The notes beneath the pieces are model-generated. The model worked only from the letters and a program-made list of their open reading frames with translations, had not been told where the DNA came from and did not search any database. Positions 20,935-31,924 of a stretch of DNA of 64,000 nucleotides are shown in pieces. Origin of the DNA: Calliopum simillimum (lineage: Eukaryota > Arthropoda > Insecta > Diptera > Lauxaniidae); assembly GCA_951812925.1 (NCBI GenBank), contig OX638372.1, positions 10,321,410 to 10,385,409 on the forward strand, read 5' to 3'. Positions within the stretch are counted from its first letter, which is position 1. Every line of letters begins with the position of its first letter. Made by a program: the position numbers and the translations under genes.

Positions 20935-21080
20935 ACATAGTATATTAGGAAAAGTTACTTGTTGGACATTTGGCTTCAATTTCAATAAAATAAAGGTCTC
21001 TGGAATAGTACAAGAGCTATTGATCGATAACTTAAGAGTCCCTAACAAAAACTTTAGAGGTCGGTAAAAACTGTTATGCA
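20935..21080 (+). repeat. Dispersed repeat fragment (pair of 34535-34690)
   Basis: Shares with 34535-34690 the order TTTTTTGACATAGT, GTTACTTGTTGGACATT, GAGCTATTGATC and ACAAAAACTTT. Both copies are on the same strand. Unknown family; non-coding. Confidence 0.6.
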
Positions 21081-21944
21081 ACTAACTTTGCAAAACCCAT
21101 CGGGAATTTTACTCAACTATGGTAGGGCTATCGTCTCAGTATAGCCAAGTCTTGTCCCTATCACATTGTGGCACAGTGTAGTCAGTCATAAATGTTTTCT
21201 CTCTAGCGTACCTAGATGTTCTGTGTGTTGAATATGACCTCTTCGGGTGACCTTCGGAAACCTTCGAGTGTCCCAGCAAAGATTCAATTTAGTCTTTATG
21301 ATAGTCCGCATAGATGATTTTCCTCTTACCTACTTAGATATTTTTGGTTAACTATGAAGCTTTCGGGTGACTTTCGGGAGTTCCACTTTTGTACCATTAT
21401 ATGGAGTTCAAAATAACTTGTCAGATATAACAGGATGTAACAAAAAGTGTCTATGAAAAAGTGTCGCGGCCTTGAAATTTCACGCGAGCGAAGCCAAGGA
21501 AGTTTCGCTTCAAAAAAAAAAAAAAAGATTGAACTTTTTATTTCTTATGTACTTTTTGACGCTGTATCTGAATGAATTCTCAGAATTGTCAATATACCGG
21601 CAGGATATATAGCTATTATTGCTTGAAGTTTTAGAAAACGCTGTTTTAAGGCTAATGGCGTAGCTACAGGAAAAGGTGGATTTTTTTTAATGGCATCAAA
21701 TAGCCACTTTCTTCCTTAATAAAATATGCCTTCAAACTTTTCCATTAGAACTCTTTCTTTCCGAATTATGATCCATTGAAAAGAAGGTATTCCACAAGGC
21801 GCATATGAAGAATGTGGTGCTGTGCGATATTCTTCGACCTCTGAGGCCGAAATAAAGCTATGAAAGTAAAAAAAAATTATTTTTGTTTTTGCCAGAGCTG
21901 GCAACACGTTCAAGCACTTGAGACAAATGTACTTTCTTAAGCTT
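21081..21944. other. Unassigned DNA with one shared repeat piece
   Basis: 21100-21390 is unusually C/G-containing for this window and repeats TTCGGGTGACYTTCGG near 21242 and 21362. 21420-21490 is the plus-strand partner of 3690-3775. No coding frame was recognised. Confidence 0.4.
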
Positions 21945-22643
21945 CCCAAGAGGAAAAATTTCTAGCGCTTCTGATCCAAGCACTTCAAAAGTGCTTGTCC
22001 CCATAGAAATTTAGAAGCACTATCACAATGATTTTTTATAAGGCTGCAGTAAGAACAACGTGAGTTCGAACCCAGCCCGGGAGATTTTTTTTTTTACTTT
22101 TTTTTGCTTTATTTTTTTTTTAATTAAATATTTTTTATTCAACATCTTTTATTTCACTTTTCTATTTTCCTTTCTCTTATTAATTTACTTTTGTTTAACC
22201 GAATTGAAATTGATTACACAATGATTCCATATAAGGATGCAGTAAGAACAACGTGAGTTCGAACCCCGTCCGGGTAATTTTTTTTTCCGTTTTTTTATTT
22301 GTTTTTGCTTTATTTTTTTTTTTTTATTAATATATTTTTTATTCAACCTTTTTTATTTCACTTTTCTATTTTAATTTCGTCGTGGATTCAAATCCTGGCG
22401 CGGCCAGTTTTTTTTTTCTTTTTTTTTCTTTTTTTTAATTTTATTGAAAAAACGCTTACCGCAGCATTACAAATAACCGCTTTAAAAACTCTTTTTTGGT
22501 AAGGCTGCGGTAAGCTTTTGCTCGCTCACATCCTATGACATGCAATGTTAAAAAGAAAGTATTGTTCTTACGGAGCGGAAGCGCTTATTGGTGAAAAGGA
22601 TGCACTTCACAAGGGTTTTTGAAGCACTTCTTTTCCCCTTGGG
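21945..22643 (+). mobile_element. TIR element with tRNA-like modules, copy A
   Basis: Left end CCCAAGAGGAAAAATTTC; inverted right end CCCAAGGGGAAAAGAAGTGC. Three internal modules each have a B-box-like word followed by a T run. The right third (TAAGGCTGCGGTAAG, CGGAGCGGAAGCGCTTATTG, GTGAAAA) matches copy B at 52775-54338 read on the other strand. Flanks TTAAGCTT and TTATTCTT could be an 8-bp target duplication with two changes, as in hAT-type insertion. No transposase is present. Confidence 0.7.
22031..22406 (+). promoter_or_regulatory. Three B-box-like (tRNA-like) modules of copy A
   Basis: GAGTTCGAACCC at about 22052, GAGTTCGAACCCC at about 22255 and GGATTCAAATCCTGG at about 22384 fit the pol III B-box pattern GGTTCGANNCC. 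Each is followed within ~15 bp by a long T run, the pol III termination signal. The first two sit in repeated units containing GCAGTAAGAACAACGTGAG. I do not see good A boxes upstream here, so these are partial tRNA-derived sequences, not tRNA genes. Confidence 0.6.
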
Positions 22644-24453
22644 TTATTCTTCATCGTTACCACATACGTTCACTGTCTTTTGGTTTTTGTAAGGTTTCAT
22701 ATACATACATGCGATGCTACACATACATTTGTATGTGTGTATGAAAAGTTTTACCATATTGCAATTAGAAATTTATTTACATATTTTTGGTGTGTGTCTA
22801 CTCAGGAAGATGAATTTGTGGTTTTTCTTTTCCGCAACTTTTTCACTACACTTTTGTTAGTTTTGTACGTTTGTATGTTTGTATGTACGTAAGTTCATAC
22901 ATTTAACATAAAGAATAAAAGATGTCATCTTAAGGATCTTTTGGTGTGTCCAACCCCTTCCTGAGTTCCTGTTTGGAGCAAATGACAAATGCAAATATTT
23001 AACTTTTTTGTTTTGTTTCCGTCTGTCTGTCTGTTTGTACTTTTCTGCCTATTTATTTGTCTATCTAAATGTCTGTCTGTCCGTCTGTCTCTCAGTCTGA
23101 TTGTTTCTTTTTCCAGTAAGTTCGCTCTTGTGTATGTGAAGAGCATTTAACGCAAAATGTCAGTGTGTATGTATGTATGTATGTATGTATGTATGTATGT
23201 ATGTATGTGTTTTATGTTAATGTGTGTAACATTTGCTGACAGAAGTTTGCATAAAATAATAATGAATTAGACTAACAATTACAATATAAAATACATCTAA
23301 GATGCCTGAGATGATACAAATTTAAGTTATTGAAACTGAAAACTGAAAAATGTTATTAAATATTTGCCTTTCAACTTAATGTGTGTGTAATTTAATTATT
23401 TAGTGCTTGGCAAATGCTTTCACTTAACAAAATATTTAGTTTGAAGTGCTGTCGAAAATCTTAAGTGATCGCATTTTATTTGAAATGCAAATGAATGTGG
23501 TTTCTTAGGTAAAATATATTCCATTTATAGTGTGATTATTTTTTTGTAGGCCAACATAAAGAATATCGTTAATTACAAGACACATTTCAAATAACATTTC
23601 AATGCATGTTACATCGTCGCCTTTACATTTAAAATATGGTGCTAAGATTATCGAATTTCTAAAATTTAATTACTTTTTTCACATCAATTTTATATTACTA
23701 GAGTTTGCCTTGTGGCCGAAATTAGGCCATTTCAACTTGACTTCAAAAAGACTACCGAACTGTTAACTTAAGCAAACCAATTCTCAGCAGTAACCATGTC
23801 TATACATTTTGCCTAGCCATGTTATCGTTCCTTAGTGTTAACCCTATCTTCATACTAAATTTTATAAAAATCGATGCAGCGGTTTAGCCGTGAAAGCGTT
23901 TTTTCATTTAGGGGCGTGGCACCGCCCACTTAAAAAAAGAAGAAAATTCTATGCATTGCTCCTCCTCACAACCCTTCAAAAAAAAAAAAAAAAAAAATCA
24001 AGCGTACATATGTGATGCAATTAATGCATAGAAACAGGGGCTGAACCGATTTTGTTTGCATATTTATCATACTAAGTACTTTATAAAATACAACGTCTGT
24101 CTGTCTGTCTGCCTCTCTGTGTCTTCATAACTTAAGAACCAATCGACCCATTTGCATGATTTTTCTTTTCTTAATAGATATTTTGCATAGCAAGGTTTTA
24201 GGGTACATTTTGTTTGGAAATACTCTCGACTTCGTCCGGGTTCTTGGAAAATCCCATAATTCAAAAATCAGTTATACGATTTGCATGATATTTTGCTATA
24301 AGGTGAGATTCCATGACAAACTCTGATTTGAAATACCCTCGACTCACTTGAAATATTAAAAAAAATACAGATCCAATACAGCGATATAAAAAAAGTCCTT
24401 CTGAGACTGTTTGACAGATATGGATGAGATTAGGTATGTACATGTAGGATATT
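22644..24453. other. AT-rich stretch with microsatellites and repeat scraps
   Basis: Contains CTGT/CTGTC-rich DNA at about 23020-23098 and again near 24094-24115, and a poly-A at about 23979-23997. 23865-23930 has GGTTTAGCCGTGAAAGCG then GGGGCGTGGCACCGCCCAC, a word shared with the foldback at 57622-58801. 24000-24450 precedes the LINE relic and may contain its decayed 3' end. No host gene was recognised. Confidence 0.45.
23166..23210. repeat. (GTAT)n microsatellite
   Basis: About eleven near-perfect GTAT/ATGT units. This tetranucleotide is very common in higher flies. No other function is visible. Confidence 0.95.
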
Positions 24454-25710
24454 CTATTTCGTACAATTTAAATAATTATCTAGCAGATTGTTATTGACAA
24501 AATGCAACTTTCCTAAGTATTTCAATGCTAAGCCTACCAGGAAGGAATCTATCCTTATTAATTTACTTTGGTCATAAACTACTTTATTAGGAGTACTTCT
24601 ATAGGTGCCATTTACGTATCGCTTAGCTCTAATACCCAAACACACCCTGATAGTGTATCTCTCGAAAATTCTTAGCCTTTCCATTTGGGCTGACGAGATA
24701 TCAAACCAAATAGGAAACGCATAACCTAAAGTGGGCCTAATAATTTGCTTATAGCAATTTAACCTTATCTCATGTTTGAGATGTTTTGCTCTGCGAGACA
24801 GGTTCGAGTAGCAGAAGAATATTTTTTTGGCTTTCGATAAGGTGTAGTCAATATGGGTTTTAAAAGTAAATTTCTTATCAAAAGTAACATCTAAATACTT
24901 CATTTGTTCTGTATACCTTATAGAATCTCCATTTATTTCTATATCAGGGATAAATTGCCTGGCATTAGGATATATATCCTTCATAAGGCCTTTGAAAATT
25001 GTGCTTTCAAACTTTTCTATGTTCAACCTTAGTTTCCATTTTTTAAAAAACCTATTGAGGATCTCTAGGTGGTCATTCATTTTAAGATTTGCCGTTGAGG
25101 CCCTAGCATTTGAACTTAGAAGCATAATGTCGTCTGCATAAATTAGGGTTAATATATCTGAGTCAGAGTTGGGATAGAGGATTGGTTCTAAAATTGAGCA
25201 CTGGGGTACCCCTGCAGTGATTGGCTTACAAATAGAATTTTCATTATTATAGTGTACAAAGAACGACCTATCTGTGAGGTAATCTAACACTATTTTGCAA
25301 AGATGCTTATCAAAACTAAATTTTCTATACATTTTGTACACTATCCCCTCTATCTAGGCAGTGTCAAAAGCTTTCTCAAAGTCAAGGGCTACAGCAATTG
25401 TTGCACGCCGCTTGTTAAGGTTTGTTGTGACAAAGTCAAAAAGAAGAGTCAGTGCATGGCTAGTGGAGTGGGAAGGTCTGAAACCAAACTGAAATTCTTT
25501 AAGAATATTGTGTTCCGCTATGTGATTTCTGAGTTTATCAAAGATAAAACCTTCATATAGCTTACTAACATTGGACAATAATGAAATTGGTCCATAATTT
25601 TTAGGCACTTTTGGATCTGTGCTCGGTTTGAGAATGGGAATGACCTTTGCACATTTCCAAGAGATGGGAAAATAACCTATACTAAAAGTATGGTTGAAAA
25701 GGATCGCTAA
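24454..25710 (-). pseudogene. Reverse transcriptase of the Jockey-like LINE
   Basis: Family motifs appear in order: PKNYGPISLLSNVSKLYE, GFRPSHSTSHAL, ALDFEKAF, AGVPQ, YADDIMLLSS (active-site YADD intact) and a LINE-type C-terminal part (YLDVTFDKKFTFKTHID). An in-frame TAG at about 25353 follows FDTA, where the family usually has Trp. The Gly of AGVPQG is Cys, and the segment before YADD is about 10 residues short. The protein would have made cDNA on nicked target DNA. Upstream residues up to about 25700 (for example WKCAKVIPILKP) are readable without a Met. Confidence 0.88.
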
Positions 25711-26417
25711 AAATTTCCAGACAACATATCCAGTTTCCTCAAGAGAAAATTGGAAATATTATCTTCACCTGAGCTTCTTTTATTATTTTTTCTATTAAGA
25801 ATTATAGTTATTTCAGTGGGCTTAACTAACTTTAGGTAATTTTCAAAAGAATCAGGATATAACCTACTCACTAAGGACTCCCCATCTGCTGTTAGTTCAC
25901 TACTAAACCTTATGGTGGGTTCAGCGTAATCTAAATCAGAAATTTCGCTAGCAACCTGCCTTGCAAAGTTTGAACAGCCTAAACTTGAATTTGTGCTGTG
26001 AATTTCTTCAAATTTATCCGCTTATAAATTGATTTTATAAATGTTTCTACCTGAATGTTGCCCTGGGCGTCCGTTAAATCAGGCAGATCCCTTTTTTTAC
26101 TAAGACCACTCATACCTTTGGTTTTTTTGTATGTCTGTGGTTCATTTTAATGTCCCTACAAACTTTTGCCCAGTGATTTTTCTCATGAATTTTTATGAGG
26201 TCTGTAATAATTTTATCTAAATTTCTAACTATTGCTTTGAGTGTATTTTTCCGTTGAGGATTTACACATCTATTTACTGTCCTACGTAGCCTTTTTTTTT
26301 TTTTTAATGAAGTCTAATATATTCTGGGGAAGATCAATAAGATCTATATTTCCTACTTTGACCTTTGGAACGGAACATGCTATTTTTGTTGTTGTTTTGA
26401 ACAGATAATGATTTACA

Positions 26418-26542
26418 TTAACTAGCTACCAACAAATCACGTGTCAAGTGGTTTTGTGGTGTGAGCTTACTGTTCTGTGTTTTTGAGTAAAAACAACAAC
26501 ATTACAAAAACAAGGCAAAATGCATAGGTAGTTGCTAGTTAA
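26418..26542. mobile_element. 125-bp TTAA-flanked TIR element inside the LINE relic
   Basis: The left end is TTAA then CTAGCTACCAAC. The right end is GGTAGTTGCTAG then TTAA. The TIRs match at 9 of the first 10 positions. TTAA duplication is the piggyBac-type signature. It interrupts the spacer between endonuclease and RT, so it inserted after the LINE. Confidence 0.55.
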
Positions 26543-26682
26543 AAACATTCATTTAGCCCTTGTATGCAAGTGTCTATTTCTAACTTGCTTACGTTTCTAT
26601 CTACAGGAAGAGTATGTGTGGGTTGATTTCTTTGAAGTGAATAGTTGAAATCTTTAACATTCATTTTATTGTAATTGAAAAA

Positions 26683-27050
26683 TTATCGAGGCGGACTAAT
26701 TTCTATATCACAAATTACTAAGACTAACTCAACACCTAAATGGTCTGACTCATAGTCTAAGGTCCTAAGGCAGTTTGTGAAGTTTTGATGGTATTCAATA
26801 CTAACAAAAGGAGAAGTGAGGAAAAGATCTATATAAAAATTACAAGTTGAGACTCTTTTGGGAAATTTTGTGGGAACTATTTGTATATTGGGAAGTTTAT
26901 CTATCCAACTTTTGAGAACCATCCCTCTAGAATTAAAGTTTTGGTTTCCCCAGTCTGAATGCTTAGCATTAAGATCTCCCCCAAGGACAAATTGTTCTGT
27001 ATCAATTGAGCTAAGTATTTTGGTTAGGTCTTGTTCTGCAAGTGTGTAAA
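26683..27050 (-). pseudogene. Apurinic-type endonuclease of the Jockey-like LINE, C-terminal part
   Basis: Minus-strand text gives VLGGDLNAKHSDWG (catalytic Asp/Asn region), CNFYIDLFLTS and YESDHLGVELVL (the conserved SDH near the end). These are hallmarks of the endonuclease that nicks target DNA. The frame is open from about 27050 to 26683 without its own Met, so the 5' part of the element is missing beyond 27050. The frame then closes soon after the SDH motif, with IEISPPR. Confidence 0.85.
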
Positions 27051-28388
27051 CACACAGCGTTCCTTCGTTTGTACGTCTGACTTATTCCATTTTTCGTTCA
27101 ATCTATTCGTTCTGTTGTCTCCGTCTTCATTAAAGACAGTGTTGCTGTTCAGTTAATAATTTCGTCCACTTCTAGTCAAACGTTGTTCATCCCCGCTACT
27201 ATCAGTCTGTCTGACAGGCTCAATTCCTACATACATTTAAAAAGGGTATCGGGATAGGGTGTGCGAAGTCGCTTCCGGGCAACTAGTATATCATATAACA
27301 GCTATGGACTTTTTTTAAAGGATTAGAGAAGGTCGAAAAGAATTTAATAGGCTAAAACAGTCTTCTTAACTGTCTAAATTTTAAATTGAATATTTTAAAA
27401 TAAATAAAAATTTGTGTAAGCGAAAAAACGAAAAAAAAAAAATAAATAATAATTACAAATAATTTTTAATATTTCTAAATAATAATACTTTAAATGCTGT
27501 CTTTATCTAAAAACCTTTGAGAGTTGTTTAGTTTAGTCTTGGCTACAATTTTGTTTAAACAGTTTGAGAAAATATGGAACGGTTTGCTTGCTAGGACCAA
27601 AAATGATATAATTTTTCAGGATTTTTGTGATTTTGAGGTCAGTTTGTGGAACTTTTTTTTTTCCTTTAGCTTAAAGCTAGTAAGAGTAGTACTCTTCAAT
27701 AGAATTGCATTGTGGATGAAGAGTGAAGTGTTCTTTTCAATGAGGAATATTAAAGAATTCTGGCATGTATGTTGTTCTATAACTTCATTTGATATTCTTC
27801 GCAGAAAATTGTCTTAAATGACTTTCCACAAAATGAAACCTTTAATTTCTTATACTTTTGCTAAGAACATAAAACGTATTCTTTATGTTAACTTTATTCC
27901 TGCTCGAAAAGTTTTTTTTTCATTATTTTCTTTAACGCCTTAATTGCATCAATATGAGTATTAAGGTTTAATGGTGAGTATGAAATTAACTCTGCTATTA
28001 ATAGCTCATCAATTAATTACAATCAAAGGTTGATTTCCACACCATTATCAAATTGTCATATATATTTTTAGTATCATTCGAATTTTGCTCCAAAAAAAAA
28101 AAAATGCTTAAGGTCAAAATTCTTATAATCTCTTTTTCATACAGTCAGCCCAAGGTATATTTGTTGTAAATCATTTGCGAATGGTGGAGAATTAATTAAT
28201 TGCGAATAATTAAGCGAACATCTCATTTGCTGCTGTAATTAATGTTAATGGAATCTTTATTGTTGGAATCATTTAGGAAAACGATTTGAAGCACTAAATT
28301 GAAGATTGAAGTACTTAGTATTTTCTTGTCCTTTGAGTAAATAAAATAAGAACAAATTGACAAAGAAAAAATTGTATTGTTCTGTCTT
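27051..28388. other. Unassigned DNA right of the LINE relic
   Basis: 27060-27290 is less AT-rich, with words like CAGTCTGTCTGACAGG, and resembles no family I know. The rest is AT-rich; the frame at 27524-27817 (97 codons) has no recognisable domain. No RNA gene was seen. Confidence 0.4.
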
Positions 28389-28391
28389 TTA

Positions 28392-28867
28392 TAGTCCAGT
28401 AAAATAAGACTTTTCAATCAAAAATAATTAAAGTGAACAATTTATTAATTGGAATCGCTTTATTGTGGTGTTTCAAAAAACAAAGTCAAAAATCGGCATC
28501 GAGTACAAAAAGTTATACAGTAACGGTTATTTCTACAAAAAGTTGCTCCACAATTTGGTAGCTAATAAAATTTCGTATTAAAATGATATACGAATTTTTT
28601 CCATATGACTTAGAGTTTACGAGTTATAGTAATTTGAAAAAACTATTATCAAGAAACGAAAACAATTTTCTACTCTTTTATATTGCAAATTCTTCAGCTA
28701 CAAAATTGTGGAACAACATATTTTATAACCTTTAATGCTGAAAAACTTTTTATGTTCCTTGTCGATCTTTGAGATTTGTTTGAAAGCACCAAAATACAGC
28801 GATACCAATTAAAAAATTGCTGGTTTTAATTTCAGAAGTCTCTTTAGAGTTAAATTTTACTGGACTA
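28392..28867. mobile_element. 476-bp TIR element with TTA target duplication
   Basis: The left end TAGTCCAGTAAAAT and the inverted right end match over 14 bp. TTA lies directly outside both ends (28389-28391 and 28868-28870). A 3-bp TTA duplication is typical of PIF/Harbinger-type insertion. No transposase frame, so non-autonomous. Confidence 0.65.
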
Positions 28868-28870
28868 TTA

Positions 28871-30221
28871 AGATTTTTGGTCAGTTTGATATTTTACTAG
28901 CGTGAATTAAGCTTAATAATTCACCCTCCCGAATAATAGGTAATATGTTGGGAGAATATTTCTTGGAGACCATTTAACTATAAACTTCCAAACGCTGGAA
29001 ATCGCCATTTGCGCTATGCGTCCTTATATGCAAAAGTAGGAATGTTTATTTGAGTTTGTCAACAATGTTGCCAACAATGTAAAATTTGCTGTGATAGGTC
29101 AGCAACATCATTTTGACTCAATAGCGCAAGTAAGAGCATTTATTTCTTGCTTACACGTAGACATAAAACTGCACTACCGACTTAAGCGCGCAGGTGTCTT
29201 ATGCCTAAGAGTAACATTACGGCATAACGCCCTACTAACAAGGATATTTGCATGCTCTTAAAATCGATTATGGTGAATTAAATGTTGGAAATTGACATCA
29301 CGTGCTTTTGTTTAGTTTTGCCACCATAGGGATTTTTGACTTGTTTTTATTAATGGTTTGACCTAATCAAAACAGCTTGTTGCACGACGCTTTCAATGTA
29401 TTTGATGAATATAAATTGGTAGAATACTTTTTTAAAATATTTTTGTAAAAGAAGAAAACAAAAAAAAAAAGTATAAACGAAAAAAAAAACTAACAAAGGA
29501 TCTGATGTTGTATACCAAGTATCAATTAAACAAACTTCTAATACATACTTTCAGTACCCTAAATTATCACTGGACCTTGCTTATATTAAAATTTTGTTAC
29601 ATTTTGTTTTCTTAGAAACTTCAATACGCATATAAAATAATACTGTATTATATGGTCCTGCTTGGGGAGCTTAAGACCAAAATTAATTTTCTTTGAATGC
29701 GATCTTGCAATGAATTTGATCTCCTCACGATTCTCCTAATTCTTTGGTTTCTCCAATGAACTTTTCCGAATAAGTTTTAATTTATCATGGTCTAACTTGA
29801 CTTTTATTGACTGCAGATTTCAATAACTATACAATGGACATGAAAGATGACACCTAGCAATACAAGTATTACCAATTTTTGACAAATAAATCGAAATCTA
29901 CTTGTTTCTGCCAATATATGTGACGCTCCATAAGGAATGGGACCTTATATTTTCTGACAAAATATTACAGGAAAAATAGACGAAAGGGCAAATTTTATCC
30001 ATTTTCAGTCTAAGTTGGCGTTCAATGCTTGGACGTGTTAAGAACAGTTTCCATTTGAAGTTTATTTCGTAAAGTAGATAAGCTTTTTCTATGAAAATAT
30101 TTAGATGGATGCCGAACATAAGTACCATATCTTGGTTGTAAAGTGAACGATATCCTCAATTAAAAACATATATCCAAACCTGTATTTTTTCCAATTTAAA
30201 AAAGTGCTATTAAGTACTAAA
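28871..30221. other. AT-rich stretch without recognisable gene
   Basis: No coding or repeat signal stands out. 28980-29260 is slightly less AT-rich. The frame at 29898-30128 on the minus strand has no family resemblance. Confidence 0.4.
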
Positions 30222-30996
30222 TCACCCGAGCCTATGGATGATATGGCACCATATCTTTGGTGATTTGGCACCCTTAGTGGTTTTTAAGTTTTGGTTGCCA
30301 GAATTGTTGCATTTTTTCGTATAGATGTACATGTTTAATATACGTCTCATTACGTCTGGCTTATTGGTTTGTGCTTAGTCTTCTCCACACCCAACGCACC
30401 CAAAAGATTCATCTTGGAATGAAATATTTTCTTTGCCTTCATCGGAAGGAGCATAACTAGTAACCACCTTATGTTTATAAGTCTACTTCTTTGGAATCAC
30501 CATACGTTGCATTGGTTGTGTTTCGGATTTAAGTTTCTCTGCTGGATCACATTATCGAAAAACGTTAGAGTTCTTGACGTTTATTTTCTTGTATTCGGCT
30601 TAAAGTTTTTCGAAGTCGTTGGCGAGGTTTTACAAATGCCATGAAACGAATCAACATGTTCACTCCCACTCATATTCATCCAAAAATGAAAATATATATT
30701 TAATTTTGTTTATTTTGCTATGTGTACCATATAGCTGTATCAAATACTTACCAAAGCTTTGCTTCTCAAAATATATTCAAAAAAAGTCAGCCGTATCCAT
30801 TCCCAATTTTTTTTTTTTAAGTCCCGTACTCAAGTAATAATAGCAATTGCAGTTAAACGAACTATTCACCACGAAGTCTTTGGCGTAACTGAATTATTTA
30901 TTGTTCATATTTGAATGCTACGAAAGCTGCAAGTTTTGAAATTGATAGGGGTGCCATGTCACCTGAGGGTGCCATACCTCCCGGGCTTACCCTACA
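30222..30996. mobile_element. ~0.77-kb element with imperfect TIRs (TATGGCACC type)
   Basis: The left edge carries CCCGAGCCTATGG, GATATGGCACC and GGTGATTTGGCACCC. The inverted right edge carries GCCCGGGAGGTATGGCACCC and GGTGACATGGCACCCC in the same order. The repeats have diverged and small gaps are needed, so ends are approximate. Interior non-coding. Confidence 0.5.
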
Positions 30997-31776
30997 TAGC
31001 ATACAATTGTCAAAAAATGGGCACAATCAGATAAGTGGCACATAAGTTTCACTCCTCCACAGGTAAAACTGCAAATTTAAGATTAATTTTCTTTACAGAT
31101 ATGAAAACTACACAAAATATTCTATTAAGTAGAACATGAGTTTTTCAAATCTTAACACGTTTCTCATACTTCAGGAAATTCCTGTAAAAATTGGCAAACT
31201 TTGAATTCCAATATCGACATACTAAGTTGAGTTTTTCATTTTACAATTTCAAAATGCCATAACTCAGTAAATTTTTGGAATTTTCCGATGAACGAGGTGC
31301 CATTTTATACAAAATAATGTTTTTTTAGAAAATGCAAAAAAAAGTAGCTTTTGATTTTGTCAAGAAAAGGTTCAATTTCTTATAGAGTGCCACATATTAA
31401 CAAAATAGTTGAATACCTATTCGTTCTTACCGTAACCAAGACAAAAAATACTGCAGATATCAGAAAACTATTTACGATGGACAAACCAATAACCGCTCAA
31501 AATGAAATTAAAAATTGATAAAATTTAGTAAGTAAATGAAGAAAATGTTTGTAGCAACATAAAGGATACCATTAAATGTAATGTACAACATTCTTAGCAA
31601 ATCGATAACACATAAAAGTACCATACAAGATGTCTCGCAAGTCACATTAAAGAAAATATTGCCCTACGACCTAACTTGCTGTCTTTGTATGCGTATACCG
31701 CTTATGAGGGTGGCAATTTTGACACTTTCTACTTTTATTGCTCATCCCCAATGTACGTACCTATGTAATGCTTATG
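30997..31776. other. AT-rich stretch without recognisable gene
   Basis: No coding frame, inverted repeat or shared repeat was recognised. The 67-codon frame at 31581-31784 runs into the MITE that follows and is judged accidental. Confidence 0.4.
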
Positions 31777-31778
31777 TA

Positions 31779-31922
31779 CAGTAAAGTGCAAAATTTGACA
31801 AAATTATTCATTGTGCTAAATGATTTCTTAAGGTAATCTTTTTTAGTGTCATAAGTGAAAAATTGTTTTCTACACTTTATCAAAAGTTCTAAAGAAAAAA
31901 TTACAAATTTTGCACCACACTG
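31779..31922. mobile_element. 144-bp mariner-type MITE
   Basis: The left end CAGTAAAGTGCAAAATTTG and the inverted right end CAGTGTGGTGCAAAATTTG agree at most positions. TA flanks both ends (31777-31778 and 31923-31924). CAGTGTGGTGCAAAA is a familiar Tc1/mariner TIR style. There is no room for a gene. Confidence 0.7.
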
Positions 31923-31924
31923 TA

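Larger units (their letters stand above)
24454..27050 (-). mobile_element. Jockey-like non-LTR retrotransposon relic, 5'-truncated
   Basis: Endonuclease remains (26683-27050) lie upstream of reverse transcriptase remains (24454-25710) on the minus strand, the order used by Jockey-clade LINEs. The segment between them (25711-26682) is decayed and holds a 125-bp TTAA-flanked insertion. No ORF1/gag part and no clear poly-A tail were found. Several stops and small deletions show it is long dead. Confidence 0.85.
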
